Shown here: positions 1 through 8,655 of the stretch, piece by piece
Layout: every line of letters starts with the position of its first letter
How positions within the stretch are numbered: the first letter of the stretch is position 1
Source of the DNA: Streptomyces bauhiniae
Lineage (GTDB): Bacteria; Actinomycetota; Actinomycetes; Streptomycetales; Streptomycetaceae
NCBI RefSeq assembly: GCF_004784475.1
Contig: NZ_SRRT01000008.1
Span: 62,001 to 126,000 of the forward strand
Reading direction: 5' to 3'
DNA length: 64,000 nt
The notes under the pieces: generated by a model
What the model saw: only the letters and a program-made list of their open reading frames with translations
Told to the model about the DNA's origin: nothing
Database searches by the model: none
Position numbers and translations under genes: made by a program

Positions 1-30
1 TGTTGGGGGGTGGACGCGTGAAGTGCGGTC

Positions 31-987
31 TCAGGCGGGTCCGGGGACGGGCAGCCCGCAGGCGCGCCGGGCACGGGAGAGCTGCTCGGCGGGGTCGCCG
101 AAGGCGCTCCAGGGCATGCGGGAGGCGTACGGGCCCATCGCCGCGAAGACCGCCCGTGCCTCGAACTCGCTCTGGCCCATGACCAGCGCGTGCGCGAGGT
201 AGGCCAGGTCGAGCACCGGGGTGAAGCGGGAACCGGCCACCGTGGGCAGCCAGTTGCGGTAGGCGGCCAGCGCGGTGGAGCGCCACTGCGGCTGCTCCCA
301 GACCCGGTCGGCGAGCAACTGGGTCGGGTTGTAGCTCTCCACCAGCGCGACCAGCGGCAGCAGCCGGAGCGCGGAGTCGGCGGGGGCGCGCTGGCTGAGG
401 AAGGCGGCCACGTCCCAGGCGGCGTTGACCGTGCCGCCGTGCCGGGTGAAGAAGAAGGAGAGGAAGCGGTGGTGGGCCTCGCGGTGCCAGGGGTCCAGGG
501 ACAGGATGTGGGCGAACAGCCGCCAGGGGCCGGGCGGCGCGGTGAGCAGGCCCTGCGGTGCGGGTTCGCGCAACTGGTGCAGCCGGGCCATGGTCAGCTT
601 GGCGACCCAGGGCGTGGGGTCGTCCGGGGCGAGGGCGGCGGCGCGTTCGCAGGCGGCCAGCGCTATCCGCTCCAGCGCCTCGGCGCGTTCGTCGCGCGCG
701 TCGGCGGCCCGCATCGCGCGCTGCACGGCGACCCGGGCCCACATCAGCGCGGCCTCGGGCGACGGTTCCTCGGCGAGCCAGCGCTCCACCAGGTCGGTGC
801 CGGCCGCCTCCGAGGCCAGCACCAGCGAGCGGTGGGCGCGCAGGGCGAAGTCGGACCGGGTCTCGGCCAGGGCCTCACAGGCGTAGCGGTGACGCCCCGC
901 CCGTACATCGACGCATACGCTCGCCAGGACGCGGTCGTCGGCCGCCGGGTGCCAGACGTACTGCCCCTCGAATAACTCCGCGGCCAT
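31..987 (-). CDS. Conserved hypothetical protein with TPR-like helical repeats
   Basis: This 318-residue soluble protein has no signal peptide or membrane segment. It is rich in Ala, Arg and Trp. Its middle (about 60-250) reads as helix pairs with TPR-like spacing, such as ACERAAALAPDDPTPW near residue 113. I recognise no catalytic motif. It is transcribed away from the P-loop kinase to its right, and the 255 bases between them hold both promoters. The ATG at 987 is chosen because it opens the frame, but the GGGGAG in front of it lies only one base away, so the start is not certain. It may be a scaffold or regulatory protein; the function is unknown. Confidence 0.75.
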   Translation of the reverse strand: MAAELFEGQYVWHPAADDRVLASVCVDVRAGRHRYACEALAETRSDFALRAHRSLVLASEAAGTDLVERWLAEEPSPEAALMWARVAVQRAMRAADARDERAEALERIALAACERAAALAPDDPTPWVAKLTMARLHQLREPAPQGLLTAPPGPWRLFAHILSLDPWHREAHHRFLSFFFTRHGGTVNAAWDVAAFLSQRAPADSALRLLPLVALVESYNPTQLLADRVWEQPQWRSTALAAYRNWLPTVAGSRFTPVLDLAYLAHALVMGQSEFEARAVFAAMGPYASRMPWSAFGDPAEQLSRARRACGLPVPGPA

Positions 988-1242
988 GCTCCCCTGTCCG
1001 TCCCGATACGACGCGTCGCAGTTGTGCAGGACGCACCTTACTCACCGGGCGACACACCTGGAACGCCGAATTTCACATATCGGTCGGCGGATTCCGGGGG
1101 AAAATCTCCACCGATTGACCTTGAGTCAGCGGGCACCTCGGGAAGTCGCGCTTTTCCGGTCCGACGGACACCTCGCCTTCACCCCCTACTAGACTGTTTC
1201 CGGCAGAACTCCCCCACACCGCACCACACCTCAGGAATCGCC

Positions 1243-1851
1243 ATTCACGACCTCGCCCGCCGGCTGCGCGCCCTTCCCCCGTCCCTGGGTCCGGTCCGGC
1301 TGATCGGTGTCGACGGGCACGCGGGCTCGGGGAAGTCCACCTTCGCCGGACACCTGGCGGCCGCGCTCGGCGGGGCCCCGGTGCTGCACCTGGACGACAT
1401 CGCCACCCACGACGAGCTGTTCTCCTGGACAGCCCGCCTGACCGCCCAGGTCATCGAGCCCCTGGGCCGGGGCGAGAGCGCGCGGTACGCCCCCTACGAC
1501 TGGACCCTGCGCGCCTTCGGCCCGCCCCGCCTCCTGCCGCCCGCCCCCGTGATCCTGGTCGAGGGCGTCGGCGCCGGGCGCCGGGAGCTGCGCCCGCATC
1601 TGGCGGCCCTGCTGTGGATGGAGCTTCCCGCGCGCGAGTCCTGGGCGCGCGGCCGCCGCCGGGACGGCGAGGCCCAGCGGGCGTTCTGGGACGGCTGGAC
1701 CGAGGCGGAGCGCGCGCACTTCGCCGGCGACCCCTCGCGCCCCCATGCGGACCTGTTGGTGCGCGCGGCACCCGAGGGGTACAAGGTGCTGCCAGGGCCC
1801 GCGAGCCCCCTCCGGCCGGGATTGCCCGACCCGGATTCTCACTCAGGGTGA
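1243..1851 (+). CDS. P-loop nucleoside/uridine kinase-like protein, non-canonical start
   Basis: A kinase of the uridine kinase/(d)NMP kinase fold of about 202 residues. It has Walker A GHAGSGKS (residues 25-32 from base 1243), the substrate-site stretch VLHLDDI and a YDWTLR segment typical of uridine kinase-like proteins. The substrate cannot be named from sequence. The start is a problem: conserved sequence begins at about 1243, yet no ATG, GTG or TTG lies nearby in frame. An ATT at 1243 is placed seven bases after AGGA (1233-1236), so an ATT start is plausible. The only canonical in-frame start is GTG at 1024, which would add about 73 unconserved-looking residues and include a promoter-like TAGACT at 1190-1195. 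Confidence 0.7.
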   Translation: MHDLARRLRALPPSLGPVRLIGVDGHAGSGKSTFAGHLAAALGGAPVLHLDDIATHDELFSWTARLTAQVIEPLGRGESARYAPYDWTLRAFGPPRLLPPAPVILVEGVGAGRRELRPHLAALLWMELPARESWARGRRRDGEAQRAFWDGWTEAERAHFAGDPSRPHADLLVRAAPEGYKVLPGPASPLRPGLPDPDSHSG

Positions 1852-1922
1852 CGAGCCGTCCGCTGTGTGCTGAACTTGTGAAGACGGCCGTCCCGGAAGT
1901 TCGTTCAGGGCCCCAACTCGGC

Positions 1923-1952
1923 TTGACCCGGCGCCCGTACAGGTCTTACGTT
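1923..1952 (+). promoter_or_regulatory. Sigma-70-type promoter of the small RNA at 1957
   Basis: TTGACC (1923-1928) and TACGTT (1947-1952) are separated by 18 bases. This predicts a transcript starting near 1957-1960, just before two hairpins. Spacing and hexamers fit the Streptomyces housekeeping consensus. Confidence 0.5.
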
Positions 1953-1956
1953 CTCC

Positions 1957-2030
1957 ACACACGGCCCTTCACGGGCCGTCCCCAGGACACGAAGCCCCCG
2001 ATTGTTCCCCCGTGATCGGGGGCTTCGTTC
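1957..2030 (+). ncRNA. Putative small RNA with C-rich loop, 6C-like
   Basis: Two hairpins follow the promoter. The first pairs 1961-1967 with 1973-1979 (ACGGCCC, five-base loop). The second is a perfect 13-bp stem, 1990-2002 with 2015-2027 (CGAAGCCCCCGAT), whose 12-base loop contains CCCCC and which ends in TTC. The whole would be a transcript of about 70 nt ending in its own terminator-like hairpin. Actinobacterial 6C RNAs are short two-hairpin RNAs with runs of cytosines in the loops, which this resembles; I have not matched it to the covariance model. It could instead be a 5' leader attenuator for the ATPase gene starting at 2307, or the terminator of the kinase gene ending at 1851. Bases 2031-2306 hold a weak TACGAT at about 2165 and nothing else I can name. 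Confidence 0.5.
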
Positions 2031-2306
2031 TGCCCTCGGCCGGTTCCGGGGCGCCGAACGCACCGATTTGATCACCCTCGGTGACCGCGCCCCATGCGCC
2101 CCGCATGCTCCCACCTCGTCAAACGCCCTTTGCGGCACCCTTCGGCAGCCGGTGCCCCCACGGGTACGATGCCCTCGGTGCGACCTTCGGGCAGCAGCCT
2201 CGCGCACCGGCAACTCCGGTCCGCGGTACAGCGGTTCGACCGCGGCGACCGCCGAGCGCCTGCCCGGCGGGGCAACCAACGGGGGGCACGGTTCGTGGGG
2301 GACGTG

Positions 2307-4169
2307 ATGGACTTCGGCACGCAGGGCCCCGAGGCCCCGGCCGACCTCGCCTGGGTGCGAGGCGTGGACGCCTACACGATGGGCGCCTACCCGCAGGCCG
2401 AGGAGGAGTTCCGCGCCGCGGCGCGGATGGACCCGGGGATGGCCGACGCCTGGCTCGGGCTGCACGCGCTCAGGGTGGACACGACCACCGCGCTGCTCAG
2501 GATGTTCCGGCACCGGGACCGCTTCGGGGAACAGCGCGCCCGGCATCACCGCTCCCTCAACTCCTGGTACTGGCTGGGCTGGTGGGTGCAGCCGGTGCTG
2601 GAGAGCCCCCGCGATCTGCTGCTGGCGCACGCCTCGCACTGGCTGGACGGCCGCCATGTGCCCGAGCTGGACCGGGCGCTGGCCGGGCTGCCGCCCGTGG
2701 ACACCGACCCGCAGGTGCGGTTCCTGCACGCCTGCCGCGCCTATCTGGTCAAGGACTGGGACCAGTTGGTCCGGCACACCGATCCGCTGCTGGACGACCC
2801 GCTGCTCGGCATAGAGGCGGGCCTGTTCGGCGGCATGGCCCGGGTCCGGCTGGAGACGTACGGGCAGGCCGAGCCGCTGCTCTCGGCCGCCCTGATGCGC
2901 TGCCGCAGCGAGCAGCCGCAGCGCAAGGAGCTGCGCTACTGGCTGGCCCGCGCCCACGAGGGCACCGGCCGCAGCGCCGCCGCGCTCCCGCTGTACCGGG
3001 CGGTGCACCGGGTCGACCCGGCCTTCATGGACACCTCCGCCCGGCTCGCCGCCATCGCCGAGGGCGACGGGTACGACGACCCGGCCGACTTCGCGTCGGT
3101 CACCCTGTCCGGCGCCGGCCAGGACACGATGGACGGGCCCGACACCCTGGACCCGCTGTTCGGCACCGAGGGCCGCGACCTCAGGTTCGCCGAGCCCGAC
3201 CTGCCGACCGGCCCGCTGCCCTCGGTGCCGGACCGCGCGGTCCGCCTCAAGAGCGGGCTCTCCTCCCCCAACCTGCCGGCCGGGCCGACCGATCCCGGCT
3301 TACTGGAGGAGGCGCTGGAAGAACTGGAGCGCATGGTGGGCCTGGAGCCCGTCAAGCGCCAGGTGAAGGCGCTCTCGGCGCAGTTGAACATGGCCCGGCT
3401 GCGCGCCGGACAGGGGCTCCCGGTCCAGCCGCCGAAACGGCACTTCGTCTTCTCCGGCCCCTCCGGCACCGGCAAGACGACGGTGGCCCGCATCCTCGGC
3501 CGGGTCTTCTACGCCCTCGGCCTGCTCGGCGGCGACCACCTGGTGGAGGCCCAGCGGGCCGACCTGGTCGGCGAGTACCTGGGCCAGACCGCGGTGAAGG
3601 CGAACGAGCTGATCGACTCGGCCATCGGCGGCGTGCTCTTCGTGGACGAGGCGTACGCGCTCTCCAACTCCGGGTACGGCAAGGGTGACGCGTACGGCGA
3701 CGAGGCGCTCCAGGTGCTGCTGAAGCGGGCCGAGGACAACCGGGACCATCTGGTGGTGATCCTCGCCGGGTACCCCGAGGGCATGGACCGGCTGCTGGCC
3801 GCCAACCCCGGTCTCTCCTCCCGCTTCACCACCCGGGTGGACTTCCCCTCGTACCGCCCGCTGGAACTGACCGAGATCGGCCGGGTGCTGGCGGCGGAGA
3901 ACGGGGACGCGTGGGACGAGGAGGCGGTGGAGGAGCTGCGCTCCATCGCCGGGCACGTGGTCGACCAGGGCTGGATCGACGAGCTGGGCAACGGCCGGTT
4001 CCTGCGCACGCTGTACGAGAAGAGCTGCGCGTACCGGGATCTGCGGCTGTCCACCTGTCCGGGCGTCCTCTCCCGCGAGGACCTGGCCACCCTGCGCCTG
4101 CCGGACCTGATGCAGGCGTACGGCGAGGTGCTGTCGGGGCGCGCACCGCAGGACCCGTCGGCGATGTGA
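2307..4169 (+). CDS. TPR/AAA+ ATPase of the CbxX/CfqX (EccA-like) family
   Basis: A 620-residue two-part protein. Residues 1 to about 300 are TPR-like helices, and the C-terminal half is an AAA+ ATPase of the CbxX/CfqX class with Walker A GPSGTGKT (384-391) and Walker B VDEA (D447, E448). The VGLEPVKRQVKAL segment just before the ATPase is typical of the class. The same layout occurs in EccA, the cytosolic ATPase of type VII (ESX) secretion, but no ESX gene is near. The ATG at 2307 follows GGGGGA; an upstream in-frame ATG at 2094 would add 71 residues of unlikely composition. It probably works as a hexameric remodelling ATPase; the client is unknown. Confidence 0.85.
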   Translation: MDFGTQGPEAPADLAWVRGVDAYTMGAYPQAEEEFRAAARMDPGMADAWLGLHALRVDTTTALLRMFRHRDRFGEQRARHHRSLNSWYWLGWWVQPVLESPRDLLLAHASHWLDGRHVPELDRALAGLPPVDTDPQVRFLHACRAYLVKDWDQLVRHTDPLLDDPLLGIEAGLFGGMARVRLETYGQAEPLLSAALMRCRSEQPQRKELRYWLARAHEGTGRSAAALPLYRAVHRVDPAFMDTSARLAAIAEGDGYDDPADFASVTLSGAGQDTMDGPDTLDPLFGTEGRDLRFAEPDLPTGPLPSVPDRAVRLKSGLSSPNLPAGPTDPGLLEEALEELERMVGLEPVKRQVKALSAQLNMARLRAGQGLPVQPPKRHFVFSGPSGTGKTTVARILGRVFYALGLLGGDHLVEAQRADLVGEYLGQTAVKANELIDSAIGGVLFVDEAYALSNSGYGKGDAYGDEALQVLLKRAEDNRDHLVVILAGYPEGMDRLLAANPGLSSRFTTRVDFPSYRPLELTEIGRVLAAENGDAWDEEAVEELRSIAGHVVDQGWIDELGNGRFLRTLYEKSCAYRDLRLSTCPGVLSREDLATLRLPDLMQAYGEVLSGRAPQDPSAM

Positions 4170-4209
4170 CGGGCCCCGCGGCGCAAGCGGCCTGACGGCC
4201 TGGGACGGC

Positions 4210-5328
4210 CTAGGTGGCGAGCGCCTGCTCCGGGTCCCCGCTCTTGCGCGGCCGGGCCGGGGCCGGGCGCACGGGCACCGGTTCCGTCCTCGGCGCGGGC
4301 TGAGGGGTGTCCGGGTGGGCCGGGTCGTGGACCTCGCCCACCAGCAGCTCCAGCGCGTCCTCCAGCGCGACCAGGCCCAGCACCCGGCCGGAGGCGTCCG
4401 CCACCTGGGCCAGGTGCGTGGCGGCCCGGCGCATGACGGTCAGCGCGTCGTCCAGCGGGAGTTCCGCCCGCATCGTGGCCATCGGACGCCACACGTGCTG
4501 CGGCACGGCACGGTCGGAGTCCTCCAGATCGAGGACGTCCTTCACATGCACGTACCCCATGAACGCGCCGGTCCCGGCGGCCACCGGGAAGCGGGAGTAG
4601 CCGGTGCGCGCGGTCAGCTCGACGATCTCCCCCGGCGTCACCGAGGGCGGCACCGTCACGAGGGTCTCGCGCTTGAGGAGGACGTCGGTGACCGGGCGGG
4701 AGCCCAGTTCCAGCGCGTCCTCGAGACGCTCCTGCGCCTCCGGGTCGAGCAGCCCGGCCTGGCCGGAGTCCTCCAGCAGGCGGTTGAGCTGCTCGCTGGT
4801 GACGACGGCCTCGACCTCGTCCTTGGGCTCGACCCGGAACAGGCGCAGGATGCCCTGCGCGCAGGCGCCGAGCGCCACGGTGACGGGCTTGCAGATCCGG
4901 GCGAAGTACACCAGGCCGGGGCCGAGCCACAGCGCGGCCTTCTCGGGCGCGGCCATGGCCAGGTTCTTCGGCACCATCTCACCGATGACCAGGTGGAAGA
5001 AGACCACCGCGGCCAGCGCGATCACATAGCCCAGCGGGTGGATCGCGCCCTCGGGGATGTGGACGGCCTCGAACACCGGCTCCAGCAGATGGGCCACGGT
5101 CGGCTCGGCCACCGCGCCCAGCGTCAGCGAGCAGACGGTGATGCCGAACTGGGCGGCCGCCATCATCTGCGGCAGCCGCTCCAGACCGTGCAGCACCTGG
5201 CGGGCGCGCGCGGTGCCGACCGGCTCGATCTGGCTGCGCCGGACGGAGACGAGCGCGAACTCGGCGCCGACGAAGAATCCGTTGGCGAGCACGAGCAGCG
5301 CGGCGAAGAGGAGTTGGACGACGCTCAT
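4210..5328 (-). CDS. DUF21/CBS-domain membrane protein (CNNM/HlyC-like)
   Basis: A 372-residue protein with an N-terminal DUF21 membrane domain (about 1-190, several hydrophobic helices starting VVQLLFAALLVLANGFFVGA) followed by a CBS pair (about 205-330). Family members are linked to magnesium or other cation efflux and were once called haemolysin C-like. Unlike its upstream partner it ends soon after the CBS pair, without a CorC/HlyC domain, and has a Pro/Arg-rich tail. It overlaps the upstream gene by four bases (ATGA at 5325-5328), so the two are almost surely co-translated and may form a hetero-oligomer. Confidence 0.88.
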   Translation of the reverse strand: MSVVQLLFAALLVLANGFFVGAEFALVSVRRSQIEPVGTARARQVLHGLERLPQMMAAAQFGITVCSLTLGAVAEPTVAHLLEPVFEAVHIPEGAIHPLGYVIALAAVVFFHLVIGEMVPKNLAMAAPEKAALWLGPGLVYFARICKPVTVALGACAQGILRLFRVEPKDEVEAVVTSEQLNRLLEDSGQAGLLDPEAQERLEDALELGSRPVTDVLLKRETLVTVPPSVTPGEIVELTARTGYSRFPVAAGTGAFMGYVHVKDVLDLEDSDRAVPQHVWRPMATMRAELPLDDALTVMRRAATHLAQVADASGRVLGLVALEDALELLVGEVHDPAHPDTPQPAPRTEPVPVRPAPARPRKSGDPEQALAT

Positions 5329-6659
5329 CGGGCGGCCTCCGTCTGCTGGGCGACGGGCGCCGTCCGGACCAGGCGGACCCGCTCGGCGCGGTAGTGGCGG
5401 ACCTGGCGCACGGAGAGCCGCCAGCCGGGCAGTTCGGCCCGGTCGCCGGGGGCCGGGATACGGCCGAGCAGGTCGGCCACGAGCCCGGCGACGGTCTCGT
5501 AGGGGCCCTCGGGGGCGTCCAGGCCGATGCGGGTGAGGACGTCGACACGGCAGCCGCCGTCCACGTCCCAGGCAGGGCGGCCGTCCTCGGGCGGGGCGGG
5601 GGCGACTTCGGGCACCACCTGGTGGTCGTGCTCGTCGCGGACCTCGCCGACCAGTTCCTCGATGATGTCCTCCAGCGTGACCACGCCCGCGGTGCCGCCG
5701 TACTCGTCGACGACGACCGCGATGGGCTGCTCGCTGCGCAGCCGGGTCAGCAGGGGGCGCACCGGCAGGGTCTCGGGCACCAGCAGCGCCTTGCCGGCGA
5801 TCCGGGCGACCGGGGTGCGCAGGCGCTCGGCCGCCGGGACCGCGAGGGCGTCCTTGAGGTGGACCATGCCCACGATCTCGTCGATCTTCTCCCGGTAGAC
5901 GGGGAAGCGGGACAGGCCGGTGGCCCGGGTGAGGTTGACGACGTCCTCGGCGGTGGCCGAGTCCTGGAGCGCGCTGACCTTCACCCGCGGGGTCATGACG
6001 TGCTGGGCGGTCAGGTCGCCGAGGGACAGGGTGCGGACGAACAGGTCGGCCGTGTCCTGCTCCAGGGCGCCGGCCCGCGCGGAGTGCCGGGCCAGGGAGA
6101 CCAGTTCGCCGGGGGTGCGGGCGGAGGCCAGCTCGTCGGCGGGCTCGACGCCCAGGGCGCGCACCAGCCGGTTGGCGACCGTGTTGAGCACGGAGATCAC
6201 CGGCCGGAACAGCCGCGCGAACATGTGCTGCGGGCCCGCGACGAACCGCGCGACCTGGAGCGGCTTGGAGACCGCCCAGTTCTTGGGGACCAGCTCACCG
6301 ACGACCATCTGGATCGCGGAGGCCAGCAGCATGCCGACCACCACCGCGATGCCGGAGGCCGCGCCCTCGGGGACGCCGAGCGCGCCGAGGGGGCCGCCGA
6401 GCAGGTCCGCGAGGGCCGGTTCGGCGAGCATGCCGACGACGAGTGAGGTGATGGTGATGCCGAGCTGGGTGCCGGAGAGCTGGAAGGAGAGTTCCTTCAG
6501 CGACTCCACGACCGTACGGGCGCGCTTGTCACCCTCGGCCGCGGCCTGCTCGGCGTCCTGGCGCTCGACGGTGACGAGGCCGAACTCGGCGGCCACGAAG
6601 AAGCCGTTGGCCAGGATCAGCAGGAAGGCCGCTCCGAGGAGCAGCAGGGGGATGCTCAT
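5325..6659 (-). CDS. DUF21/CBS/CorC-domain membrane protein (CNNM/HlyC-like)
   Basis: A 444-residue member of the CorC/CNNM family. The DUF21 membrane domain covers about 1-200 and the CBS pair about 215-335 (LPVRPLLTRLRSEQPIAVV lies in the second CBS). A C-terminal CorC_HlyC domain covers about 350-435, introduced by the acidic EELVGEVRDEHD stretch. It is likely a cation (magnesium or cobalt) exporter or a nucleotide-sensing regulator. It is the first gene of a two-gene unit with its shorter paralogue. The pair looks like an old duplication in which the second copy lost the C-terminal domain. The 283 bases upstream hold the promoter; I see no clear regulatory element there. Confidence 0.88.
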   Translation of the reverse strand: MSIPLLLLGAAFLLILANGFFVAAEFGLVTVERQDAEQAAAEGDKRARTVVESLKELSFQLSGTQLGITITSLVVGMLAEPALADLLGGPLGALGVPEGAASGIAVVVGMLLASAIQMVVGELVPKNWAVSKPLQVARFVAGPQHMFARLFRPVISVLNTVANRLVRALGVEPADELASARTPGELVSLARHSARAGALEQDTADLFVRTLSLGDLTAQHVMTPRVKVSALQDSATAEDVVNLTRATGLSRFPVYREKIDEIVGMVHLKDALAVPAAERLRTPVARIAGKALLVPETLPVRPLLTRLRSEQPIAVVVDEYGGTAGVVTLEDIIEELVGEVRDEHDHQVVPEVAPAPPEDGRPAWDVDGGCRVDVLTRIGLDAPEGPYETVAGLVADLLGRIPAPGDRAELPGWRLSVRQVRHYRAERVRLVRTAPVAQQTEAAR

Positions 6660-6942
6660 GATGCCGCCGCCTCCGCGTGCCCGCGGGCCGGGTGGTCCGC
6701 GGTATGTCGGCTGGGGGCGGCGCAGGTACTACAGGACGATCCGTCCATCGCCGGAGAGGGTCACTCCTCGGATAGCAGGGAAAACCTCCGCGCGCCGGGC
6801 GTGGCACGACGGAGGCGGAGGCGTGTGGAAAAACGCCTCCGCCAACAGATTAGTCAAGACCGGGGCAGGTGCGGCAAGGGTGACCGCCCCTGAATGGTCC
6901 CCGATCCGGGACCCCGAGGGGCCCCTGAGGCCGCTCGGGGCC

Positions 6943-7413
6943 TCAGCTCCGGGGGAACTCGGGATCGCGCGGCGCCTGCTGCTCCACCAGAGTGCGCAGG
7001 CTCCGCGCGTCGGCGATGGCGCGCTGCTTGGCGACGCCGGGCTGGATGCCGAGCGCGGCCAGGCTGGTGCCGTCGCTGAGGTCGAGGAACACCCAGGGGT
7101 CACCCGGACGCAGGTTGACCCCGACGATCTCGGCCCAGGCCAGCTTGCGGCTGCCCGCGATGTTGACGACCGTGACGCCGGACTCGTCCGCGACGACCTT
7201 CACCCGCGCCAGCCGGGCCAGCACCCAGGCCATCAGGGCGCCGGTGACGATGAAGCTGAGGCGCTCCCCCGGCCCCATGTCCAGCAGGAAGGCGACGGCG
7301 GCGACGACCACGAAGATCGCCAGTCCGGCGGTGAGCAGGATCACCCGCGTGCGTTCCGGCCGGAAGGTGACCGGGAGGGCGGGCTGGGCGGGGGGCTGGG
7401 GCAGCTCGGACAT
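6943..7413 (-). CDS. PH-domain membrane protein
   Basis: A 156-residue protein with two adjacent membrane helices (about 25-45 and 50-66) followed by a small bacterial PH-like domain (about 70-140; VVNIAGSRKLAWAEIVGVNL). Actinobacterial proteins of this shape are common and mostly uncharacterised. It lies 15 bases downstream of hisG in the same direction and is probably the last gene of the rib-his transcript. Role unknown. Confidence 0.8.
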   Translation of the reverse strand: MSELPQPPAQPALPVTFRPERTRVILLTAGLAIFVVVAAVAFLLDMGPGERLSFIVTGALMAWVLARLARVKVVADESGVTVVNIAGSRKLAWAEIVGVNLRPGDPWVFLDLSDGTSLAALGIQPGVAKQRAIADARSLRTLVEQQAPRDPEFPRS

Positions 7414-7428
7414 CTGACTCGCGGTTCC

Positions 7429-8277
7429 TCAGAGACGGCAGGCGTGGATGGCCGTGGTCAGGATGGCCCGGGCCCCGATGGCGTAGAGGTCGTCCATGAT
7501 CCGCTGCGCGTCCTTGGTGGGGACCATGGCGCGCACGGCGACCCAGCCCTCGTTGTGCAGCGGGGAGACGGTCGGGGACTCCAGGCCCGGCGTGAGCGCG
7601 ACGGCCTTCTCGAGCTGCTCCACGCGGCAGTCGTAGTCCATCATCACGTAGGTCCGCGCGACCAGGACGCCCTGGAGGCGGCGGAGGAACTGCTGGACCT
7701 TGGGCTCGTCGGTGTCGGCGCCGGTGCGGCGGATGACGACGGCCTCGGACGTCATGATGGGCTCGCCGAAGACCTCGAGCCCGGCGTTGCGCAGCGAGGT
7801 GCCGGTCTCCACCACGTCGGCGATGATCTCGGCCACGCCCAGCTCGATGGCGGTCTCCACCGCGCCGTCGAGGTGGACCACGGAGGCGTCGATGGCGTTG
7901 TCCGCGAGGTGGCGGGCGACGATGCCCTCGTAGGAGGTGGCGACCGTGCGGCCCTTGAGGTCGGCGGTGCCGGCGAAGGTGCCGGGGCGGGCGGCGAAGT
8001 GGAAGGTGGAGCGGGCGAAGCCGAGCGGGAGGATCTCCTCGGCGCCGGCGCCGGAGTCGATCAGCAGGTCCCGGCCGGTGATGCCGATGTCGAGCTGCCC
8101 GGAGGAGACGTAGATCGCGATGTCCCGGGGGCGGAGGTAGAAGAACTCGACCTCGTTCACCGGGTCCACGGTGCGCAGTTCCTTGGACTCCCGCCGCTGC
8201 CGGTAGCCGGCCTCATGCAGCATGTCCCCCGCAGGTCCGGACAGGGAACCCTTGTTGGGGACGGCGATGCGCAGCAT
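7429..8277 (-). CDS. hisG: ATP phosphoribosyltransferase
   Basis: First enzyme of histidine synthesis: ATP + PRPP gives phosphoribosyl-ATP. The 282-residue length is the long, HisZ-independent form with a C-terminal ACT-like regulatory domain (about 210-282) that binds histidine. The start MLRIAVPNKGSLS is the conserved N-terminus, so the ATG at 8277 is preferred over one 25 codons upstream. The PRPP-binding stretch sits near residue 150 (ADVVETGTSLR). It follows hisE by 71 bases. The remaining his genes are not in this window, as is usual for Streptomyces. Confidence 0.96.
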   Translation of the reverse strand: MLRIAVPNKGSLSGPAGDMLHEAGYRQRRESKELRTVDPVNEVEFFYLRPRDIAIYVSSGQLDIGITGRDLLIDSGAGAEEILPLGFARSTFHFAARPGTFAGTADLKGRTVATSYEGIVARHLADNAIDASVVHLDGAVETAIELGVAEIIADVVETGTSLRNAGLEVFGEPIMTSEAVVIRRTGADTDEPKVQQFLRRLQGVLVARTYVMMDYDCRVEQLEKAVALTPGLESPTVSPLHNEGWVAVRAMVPTKDAQRIMDDLYAIGARAILTTAIHACRL

Positions 8278-8348
8278 GAGGTCGGCTTCCTTCGTGTGAC
8301 GGGGTGGTGCGGTGGGTGATGCGGAGGGGGCGCGTACGGGGCGACGGA

Positions 8349-8621
8349 TCACAGATGGGCGTAGACGTCGTCCAGCGAGATGCCGCGGGCGACCATCATC
8401 ACCTGGACGTGGTAGAGCAACTGCGAGATCTCCTCGGCGGCTGCTTCCTTGCCCTCGTACTCGGCGGCCATCCAGACCTCGGCGGCCTCCTCGACGACCT
8501 TCTTGCCGATGGCATGGACGCCCTTGCCGACCAGTTCGGCGGTGCGGGAGGTGGCGGGGTCGCCGTTGGCTGCCTTGTGCTGGAGCTCGGTGAAGAGCTC
8601 CTCGAACGTCTTATTGGACAT
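8349..8621 (-). CDS. hisE: Phosphoribosyl-ATP pyrophosphatase
   Basis: Second step of histidine synthesis: hydrolysis of phosphoribosyl-ATP to phosphoribosyl-AMP. It is a 90-residue stand-alone HisE (all-alpha NTP pyrophosphatase fold), not fused to HisI. The metal-binding helix KKVVEEAAEVWMAA and the EEISQLLYH segment are present. It lies 34 bases after ribH and before hisG, so it is probably transcribed with the riboflavin genes. Confidence 0.96.
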   Translation of the reverse strand: MSNKTFEELFTELQHKAANGDPATSRTAELVGKGVHAIGKKVVEEAAEVWMAAEYEGKEAAAEEISQLLYHVQVMMVARGISLDDVYAHL

Positions 8622-8655
8622 GGTGGTCCTCAGCCTACGCGGTCCGGGCGGGGTC

